From NCBI RefSeq assembly GCF_026210795.1, contig NC_089457.1, positions 806,001 through 870,000 on the forward strand: 64,000 nt of DNA, in the 5' to 3' direction. Below the pieces are notes generated by a model. It was not told where the DNA came from, ran no database searches, and saw only the letters and a program-made list of their open reading frames with translations. Below, piece by piece: positions 58,377 through 64,000 of this stretch (position 1 is its first letter; each line of letters starts with the position of its first letter). Origin of the DNA: Rhizophagus irregularis (Eukaryota > Glomeromycota > Glomeromycetes > Glomerales > Glomeraceae). Both the position numbers and the translations under genes were made by a program.

Positions 58377-61300
58377 AATACAACCAAAAATGAAAGAAAG
58401 GGGATTACGAACAATTATATTAGTAATTGTAAGAGACTGTATTGAAAGAAATCTGGGGAATGAAGTATTTGATAGATTAATTGGAAATCCTGAATTAATA
58501 GAACACAAATATATTTTGGAAGATTGGGATGTTGAAAGAAGGTTTGAGAAATTTTGGCAATGGTATAGAATCACATCAAAAGAAATTGGACCATTACGAG
58601 TAAAGACAGGAGCAATAGAGACGTTTAGGGAGTTACTATATGAAGAAGAAGGAATAGCTATGAATGAGGAGAAAGTAAAGGAACTAATGTCCAAAATAGA
58701 ATATGAGAACATACATATAGAAAATGTTCACGAATATCACAAGAATATGATGCAAAAGATAATAAGAATATTTATAGATACTAGGGGATTTACAAAAGAG
58801 CCAGAAGATTCAGAAAGTGAAGATAGTCCAGCAAGTTACGAATTGGAAAATGATTCCGAGGAAGAATTAGAGATAATAATAGGAGATAAATCATGGAAAT
58901 TTAGTGAATTAAGAAGAAGGTCAAATGTTATGGATGAAGATCAACTGAGGTACATTTGGAAAATAGGAATAAAGTTGATGATAGAAATGGATATATTGGT
59001 AACGAGAATATTTATGGATAAAATTCAAGAGATAGAGGAATTGGATGAAAGGGAAAAAGAATTGAGGATAAAAGAATGGTTAGAAAAAGAAACAATAAGA
59101 TGTGAAAAATGTGGTAATAGAAGGTTCGAAATGGACGAAGCGGATAGCGAATGCGGGGAATGTGTTAAAGAAGCGCAGAAGAATGAACAAGATGAGCTAA
59201 TAGAATTAAGAAACAACTTAGAAAAATTGGGATATGAAATAGATGTGTCAGAAATTCAAAGAATGAAGAGTTTTGGGGTAAATAATCGAATAATAGTAAC
59301 TAAAGAATTTGTGGAAGAATATATGGAAATGATAGATTTGGAAGATAAAGAATTAAGAAAAGAAATTCATAAGTGGTTAAACAAGAATACAACTTGGTGT
59401 GAAAGATGTGAAATAAGATGGATGAATGATATGTTTAGATTGGGATGGATGGATGATATGTCTAGAGTAAGAGGAATGGTATGCAAAGATTGTGAAGAAG
59501 AAAATATCGATGAAATTGATGATCGGGTAAAAAGATTACAGAAGATTTTTGAAGATATTGGAACAATAATAACTGAAGAAGAATTGTTGAGATTAACTAG
59601 TATGGGATATACAGATGGAGAAATTTTAGATAAAGAATTCATTGAAATCTTTCAAGAAAATAAAGATGAGTCGGAAAAAGAATTGAAGAAAAAATTAGAT
59701 AAGTTGTTGAAAGAACAAGCGGGAATAATAGATAGTGAAGAAAGTGGCGAAAGAAGCGATAATGAAGAATCAGAAGAAGATAATACAGATGATTCAGAAA
59801 AGATTGGAGAAATACTAAGTCCGGATGAAAGATGGGATGAAGATATTGAAAATTTTAACGAAGAAGAGTTTGAAGATGAAGTTGAAAATGGTATAAATAG
59901 AGGGGATAGCGATTTAAGTCAAAATTCAGATACGAATAGTTCATTAAATATTAAAAATTCTGACAACGAAAGTGAATTATCTGATTATAATTTACAAGAT
60001 TTATTTCAAGAGAATATATTGAATATGGCAACCGAGGATCAAGTAAAGAGATTGATAGAGAACGCTTTAGGCTATCCGGCTAATACTTTGAACGCAGCAG
60101 TAGGAGCAGGAGGAAGTTTGATAGATAGGATCGAAAATGCAGGAAATGAAGCAGGAGGAACAATTAGTATACCACTCTTTTATGGAAGAGAAGATGAAGA
60201 TGTTACTGATTGGGTTAGACAATTCGAGGTAGCATTTGCAGCAGTCGGAAAAGCAGCGGGAGCTAATGGCGTAAGACAAGCGGTATACGCAGCAGCACAT
60301 TTAAGAGGAGCAGCAGCACAATGGTATAATGAAATGAAAGAAGTAAATGCAGGTCACTTAGTGAATTGGGCAGATGCAGATAATGATAATGATTTAAAGC
60401 ATAGAATAAAAAGAAGATTTACCAGAGAGGATGTTAGAAGAAAGAAAATGCTAGAATTAAGAAAAACTCGACAAGAAACAAATGAAAGTGTTGAAGAATA
60501 TACAAGAAGATTTAGACAAATATTAAGAATAGCAACTAGAGGACATGCATTAGCAGATGAATATCAAGTAGATTTTTACATCGAAGGATTAGAACCAACA
60601 ATAGGATATCAAGTTAGAAGACAGAATCCAGCGAACTTAAATGGGGCGATAGAAATAGCAGTAAGAGAAGAAGGTGCAAAAGACGAATTTTTAAGAAAAG
60701 CAATAGGAATACCAATTAGTACGAAGATAGATATCGGAAAAGATGACAATAGACAAAATATGTTCGCAAAACCATTGAACGAAAATTATGAGGACGAATT
60801 AGCTGAAATGTTTAAAGAGAAGGCGAAAATTGGTAAATTAGAAAGAATGGTAGCAAATATGGAGAGAAGATTAAATGACGATAATAGGAATAGGTATCGA
60901 CCAAATATGGGAAGGAGATTAAATAATGGTAATAGGAATAGTTATCAACCAAATCAGAATAGGGTACCAACGTGTTTCGGATGTAATAGAGTGGGGCATT
61001 ACAAGAATAATTGTCCCGAAGGAAGGAATGCAAGAGTAAATATGATAGACGAATATGATGATCAAGAAGAATATTATTATGATGAATATGGATACGAGGA
61101 ACCACAATATAACGGAATATATTACACACAAGGCTATTACGATGATTATGAAGATGGAGAATTAAATTATCATAATGAATTATACGCAAAAGATGACGCA
61201 GTAAAAGGAAGAAGACAATCAAGAAGAACGAGTCCAATAGTGGGATATAAAAATAATAATGAAGAGGGAAATTTACAAGAAGAATTAAGGGAAGCAGGAA

Positions 61301-61662
61301 ATAGAATGGATGATAGAGAAATGCCAAGTGGTACAACGGCACCAAATTATATACCTGAACGCACAGAACAAAATGGGGGTAGACCAATAGGACCAAAAGG
61401 AATGAGATGGAGTAATAAAAGACAAGCTTATTACGACCCAACAGAAGGACTAAAAAAATGGAGAGAAGCAGGAGGACCAACAAAACCCAGAGAGTATGGA
61501 CCAAGATTAACTGACGGAATACCACCTTATGATATTGTGGAAGACGTGAAAAATTGTAGAGCGAATATAACATATGGACAATTAATAAACGGGAATGTTA
61601 AGTATCATAAACAATTGAGAGAAGGAACATATAGACCAAGAAGTATAAACGAAAAAAATTGA
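58345..61662 (+). CDS. gag: Gag polyprotein with zinc-ribbon-like N-terminal extension, 1,105 aa
   Basis: ATG start (MDRITESIRYRI); uninterrupted to TGA at 61660. Residues 1-560 are an acidic, helical extension holding two similar modules with Cys pairs at 253/256 with 270/273 (CEKC…CGEC) and 352/355 with about 380/383 (CERC…CKDC). Each follows a KEWLEKETIR/HKWLNKNTTW segment. Residues about 561-780 are the gag/capsid-like region: MATEDQVKRLIENALGYPAN, ADNDNDLKHRIKRRFTRED and ESVEEYTRRFRQIL. A CCHC zinc knuckle, CFGCNRVGHYKNNC, is at about 877-890, followed by an acidic Tyr-rich tail and SNKRQAYYDPTEGLKKW. Typical Ty3 Gag is 300-500 residues, so this is unusually long. It would bind and package the element RNA. 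Confidence 0.88.
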   Translation: MDRITESIRYRIQPKMKERGLRTIILVIVRDCIERNLGNEVFDRLIGNPELIEHKYILEDWDVERRFEKFWQWYRITSKEIGPLRVKTGAIETFRELLYEEEGIAMNEEKVKELMSKIEYENIHIENVHEYHKNMMQKIIRIFIDTRGFTKEPEDSESEDSPASYELENDSEEELEIIIGDKSWKFSELRRRSNVMDEDQLRYIWKIGIKLMIEMDILVTRIFMDKIQEIEELDEREKELRIKEWLEKETIRCEKCGNRRFEMDEADSECGECVKEAQKNEQDELIELRNNLEKLGYEIDVSEIQRMKSFGVNNRIIVTKEFVEEYMEMIDLEDKELRKEIHKWLNKNTTWCERCEIRWMNDMFRLGWMDDMSRVRGMVCKDCEEENIDEIDDRVKRLQKIFEDIGTIITEEELLRLTSMGYTDGEILDKEFIEIFQENKDESEKELKKKLDKLLKEQAGIIDSEESGERSDNEESEEDNTDDSEKIGEILSPDERWDEDIENFNEEEFEDEVENGINRGDSDLSQNSDTNSSLNIKNSDNESELSDYNLQDLFQENILNMATEDQVKRLIENALGYPANTLNAAVGAGGSLIDRIENAGNEAGGTISIPLFYGREDEDVTDWVRQFEVAFAAVGKAAGANGVRQAVYAAAHLRGAAAQWYNEMKEVNAGHLVNWADADNDNDLKHRIKRRFTREDVRRKKMLELRKTRQETNESVEEYTRRFRQILRIATRGHALADEYQVDFYIEGLEPTIGYQVRRQNPANLNGAIEIAVREEGAKDEFLRKAIGIPISTKIDIGKDDNRQNMFAKPLNENYEDELAEMFKEKAKIGKLERMVANMERRLNDDNRNRYRPNMGRRLNNGNRNSYQPNQNRVPTCFGCNRVGHYKNNCPEGRNARVNMIDEYDDQEEYYYDEYGYEEPQYNGIYYTQGYYDDYEDGELNYHNELYAKDDAVKGRRQSRRTSPIVGYKNNNEEGNLQEELREAGNRMDDREMPSGTTAPNYIPERTEQNGGRPIGPKGMRWSNKRQAYYDPTEGLKKWREAGGPTKPREYGPRLTDGIPPYDIVEDVKNCRANITYGQLINGNVKYHKQLREGTYRPRSINEKN

Positions 61663-61708
61663 CTACACTCAGTGGAACTATGAAAAATGATAGAAGAAAA
61701 CTACAGCA

Positions 61709-62170
61709 ATGAGAACAGAATTAGAAGTTGAAGATCAATTAGTGAGCGTAATAATAGATACCGGAGCAGCAGTAAGCGTGATAACAGATAAATTAAGAAG
61801 AAGATTGAATATACCTATATTTGGAAAAAGTAAATTTAGATGTACAATAGCAAATGGGCAAAAGATAGCAGCGTTAGGAAAGGCAAATATAACTTTGAGA
61901 TACAAAGATGAATTGGAAATACTAAGAGAAGTTGAAGTAATCGATTCAGAAGAAGAGGATCTAATTTTGGGAAATGATATATGGAAGTTATATAATGCAA
62001 AAATAAATTTTGAAGATCATACCTTAAGAATGGAAGAACAGGGAGAAATAATAACAATTCCAGTAGGATACGAAAGGGAGGTATATGAAAGTGAGGAGAG
62101 CGAAGACGATGAAGAATATGAAAGCAACGATGAAGGAGAGGTATTCAAAATGCACCAGAATTTTAAATAG
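61709..62170 (+). CDS. Retropepsin-like aspartic protease (pol, first part)
   Basis: The frame opens at 61694 after stops that separate it from gag; the first ATG is at 61709. VIIDTGAAVSVITDKL (about residues 14-29) carries the catalytic DTGA. LILGNDIWKLYNAKINF is the second conserved strand/flap-side motif. It would cleave Gag and Pol. The frame ends at TAG (62168-62170), and the same frame reopens at once with RT, so protease and RT were one polyprotein or are joined by stop-codon readthrough. Gag to pol is not a simple overlap: 31 bases and several stops lie between. Confidence 0.9.
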   Translation: MRTELEVEDQLVSVIIDTGAAVSVITDKLRRRLNIPIFGKSKFRCTIANGQKIAALGKANITLRYKDELEILREVEVIDSEEEDLILGNDIWKLYNAKINFEDHTLRMEEQGEIITIPVGYEREVYESEESEDDEEYESNDEGEVFKMHQNFK

Positions 62171-63302
62171 AGAGTCTTGGCTCTGAAGAGAGAGACGGAA
62201 AAGATGCTCGAACCAAGTGAAAAATTTATGCAAAAACTAAGTATAGGGAAAGTAGAAGAACCAATTTGGGAAAATATGGTAAAATTACTATTAGAATACC
62301 AAGATATTTTGGAATATGACGGGGAAATAGAAGGAAGAACAAAAGCAGCACAACATGAAATAAAGATAAAAGAGGGGGTAGAACCAATAAAGCAAAGAAG
62401 ATACAAAGAAACAGATGAAAAGGCAAAATTTATAAGCGAAGAAGTGGATAAATTGTTAAAACAAGGAAGGATAAGGAAATCAAAAAGTCCATGGAGTTCA
62501 CCGGTTACGTTAGCAGGAAAGAAAACGGGCAAATATAGATTCTGTATTGATTATAGAAAGTTAAACAAGATAACTATAATGGATAGTTTTCCTTTACCAA
62601 GAATGGATGAATTATTAGACAAATATAGAAAAGCAAAATGGTTTTCAAGTATAGATTTAGCAGCAGGATTTAATCAAGTAGAGATGAAAGAAGAAGACAA
62701 AGAAAAAACAGCATTTGTATGTTCGAAAGGATTGTTTGAATATAATGTAATGCCGTTCGGTTTAACGAATGCACCAGCAACATTTCAAAGATTAATGGAT
62801 GAAATATTAGAAGAATACATAAACGATTTTGTGGTAGTATATATTGACGATATTATGATATATTCAGGAAATTTGAAAGACCATATGGAACATGTGGAAA
62901 AAGTATTAAAGAAGTTACAGGAGAATAATTTGATAATAAAATTAAAGAAATGTAGATTTTTGGAAAGAAATATAGAATTTTTAGGACATATAGTAGGAAA
63001 TGATGGATTGAGGCCGGACGATAAAAAGATAGAAAAGATAAAAGAAATGAAGGCACCAACAACGGTGAAAGAAGTAAGATCATTTTTAGGACTTTGTTCA
63101 TATTACAGAAAATTTGTGAAGAATTTTTCAAAGATAGCAAGACCAATAAGCGACTTGAGAAAGAAAGGAGTACCTTTCATTTGGGGAAAAGAACAACAAG
63201 AAGCGTTTGAAAAATTAAAAGAAAAGTTAATACAATATCCAATATTGCGACATCCAGATTGGAAGAAAGAATTTCTATTAATAACAGATGCATCAGGGAA
63301 AA
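62171..63302 (+). CDS. Ty3/gypsy reverse transcriptase (pol, second part)
   Basis: Same frame as the protease, directly after its TAG. The frame shows no ATG at its start (first codons AGA GTC TTG), which fits readthrough rather than separate initiation; the first ATG is in KMLEPSEKF. RT motifs in order: VTLAGKKTGKYRFCIDYRKL, WFSSIDLAAGFNQV, AFVCSKGLFEYNVMPFGLTN, VVVYIDDIMIYSG (YxDD), FLGHIVGNDGL, RSFLGLCSYYRKFV. The start of RNase H, LITDASG, follows. The frame is lost at 63299-63302, where AAAA stands for an expected AAA; uncorrected it ends at 63334. All catalytic Asp residues are present. Confidence 0.92.
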
Positions 63303-64000
63303 GGATTAGGTGCAGTATTAAGTCAAAAAGATGAAAAAGGAAAAGAAGTAGTAATAGCATATGCAAGTAGAAGTTTATTACCAGCAGAAGAAAATTACCC
63401 GATAACAGAATTGGAATGTTTAGGAATAGTTTGGGGAATTCAACATTTTCATAAGTATTTAATCGATAGAAAATTTAAAGTAATAACAGATCACAGTGCA
63501 TTAAAAGGATTAATGAACGCAAAAATACCGAAAGGAAGAAGAGCAAGATGGGTAATGGAATTACAGCAATATAATTTTGAAGTAGTACATAGGTCGGGAA
63601 AAGAAAATACGAACGCCGACGCACTAAGTAGATTATTGAAGATAGTGGAGGAACAACCAGAAATAGTAATAATCGATGGAGTAGACGGATTGGGAAAAAC
63701 AAGTATAGTACAAAATTTAATTAAAGAATGGGAAGAACAAGGATTAAAAGTAAGATTCAATACTTATAAAAGAAGAAGAAAAGATAAAGATGAATTTCAC
63801 GAATCGAAGATGGATACAGAATGGAAATTCAGAAAAGAAGTAGTGGAACAAATAAATAGAAGAATGGTAGAATACGATGAAGATACAGATATAATAATTT
63901 TGGACAAATCACCATATTGTGAATATTATTACCAAAAGACGAAAAGTTTTGACAGAGGATTAATTACTCCACATGGAAATCATGAGATGGAAAAAGAAAT
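63303..64000 (+). CDS. RNase H fused to a thymidylate/nucleoside-kinase-like domain (pol, partial)
   Basis: After the one-base shift the frame continues GLGAVLSQKDEKGKEVVIAY, ASRSLLPAEENYPITELEC, VITDHSALKGLM and HRSGKENTNADALSRLL, the complete Ty3 RNase H with its end motif. Only about 10 residues later comes EIVIIDGVDGLGKTSIVQNL. This is a Walker A of the DGxDGxGKT form used by thymidylate and deoxynucleoside kinases. LKVRFNTYKRRR and DIIILDKSPYCEYYYQKT follow, like the TMP-kinase DRS/DRY…YQ segment. It then leaves the window. It would phosphorylate a (deoxy)nucleotide, perhaps raising dTTP for reverse transcription (inference). Integrase is expected further on. Confidence 0.8.

Larger units (their letters stand above)
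55080..64000 (+). mobile_element. Ty3/gypsy LTR retrotransposon, 3' end outside window
   Basis: In order on + there is a long leader/LTR candidate (55080-57800), gag (58345-61662), protease (61709-62170), reverse transcriptase and RNase H (62171-about 63655), then a P-loop nucleotide-kinase-like domain running off the window. Integrase and the 3' LTR would lie beyond 64000, so LTR identity cannot be tested and the 5' boundary is approximate. The coding part is richer in G/A than the surroundings and well conserved, suggesting a fairly recent insertion, although pol has one stop and one frameshift. Confidence 0.85.

Noticed and set aside
60067-63760. Minus-strand frames opposite gag and pol (for example 60812-61573, 62017-62532, 63475-63760)
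   Set aside because: Antisense shadows of purine-rich coding sequence, giving Leu/Ile/Ser/Tyr-rich nonsense.

Overview
This window looks like nuclear DNA of an arbuscular mycorrhizal fungus (Glomeromycotina, Rhizophagus/Gigaspora-like). It is very AT-rich by eye. Its recognisable genes belong to families I know as heavily expanded in that group: SAM domain plus Crinkler-type nuclease proteins, RING-finger proteins, OTU/vertnin-like transposon proteins and coiled-coil/CPLC-finger proteins. It also holds the intron-containing 5' end of a listerin (LTN1) gene. The organism call rests on recognition from memory, not on a search. No rRNA, tRNA or CRISPR signal was seen.

Layout. 1-3,046 is non-coding with a 174-bp tandem repeat. 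3,056-7,611 is a complete DNA transposon (14-bp inverted ends, 9-bp target duplication) carrying a frameshifted transposase-like gene with a C-terminal RING-like finger. 7,620-11,400 is a cluster of short non-autonomous elements and minisatellites; several elements have clean target duplications. 12,055-15,380 is a decayed OTU/vertnin-like gene hit by two further elements. 18,442-22,935 is the one large intact gene: a 1,497-residue membrane-anchored protein made mostly of low-complexity repeats, followed upstream by five copies of a ~0.5-kb repeat. 25,952-26,293 is a small intact ORF. 29,699-30,880 is a truncated, frameshifted LTN1 5' fragment with five exons.

33,000-41,100 holds nested and foldback elements around a decayed coiled-coil gene (copy A). 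A second copy of the same gene family (copy B) lies at 49,080-50,874 and serves as the empty site for a foldback element in copy A. 42,003-46,993 is a RING-finger gene split by a 4.06-kb hAT element with a perfect 8-bp duplication. The hAT carries its transposase on + and a SAM/PD-(D/E)XK nuclease passenger gene on -. 50,875-53,390 holds two more insertions, one in a decayed + strand coding region.

From about 55,080 to the window end lies a Ty3/gypsy retrotransposon: a long leader or LTR, a 1,105-residue gag with a large zinc-ribbon-like N-terminal extension, an aspartic protease, and reverse transcriptase/RNase H. Directly after RNase H, in frame, comes a P-loop domain resembling thymidylate/deoxynucleoside kinases, cut by the window edge. 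This last arrangement is the most unusual thing here. The pol reading frame is broken by one in-frame TAG between protease and RT and by one extra A in RNase H.

Most of the window is mobile-element debris. The genes do not form operons; they relate to one another as hosts and passengers of insertions.
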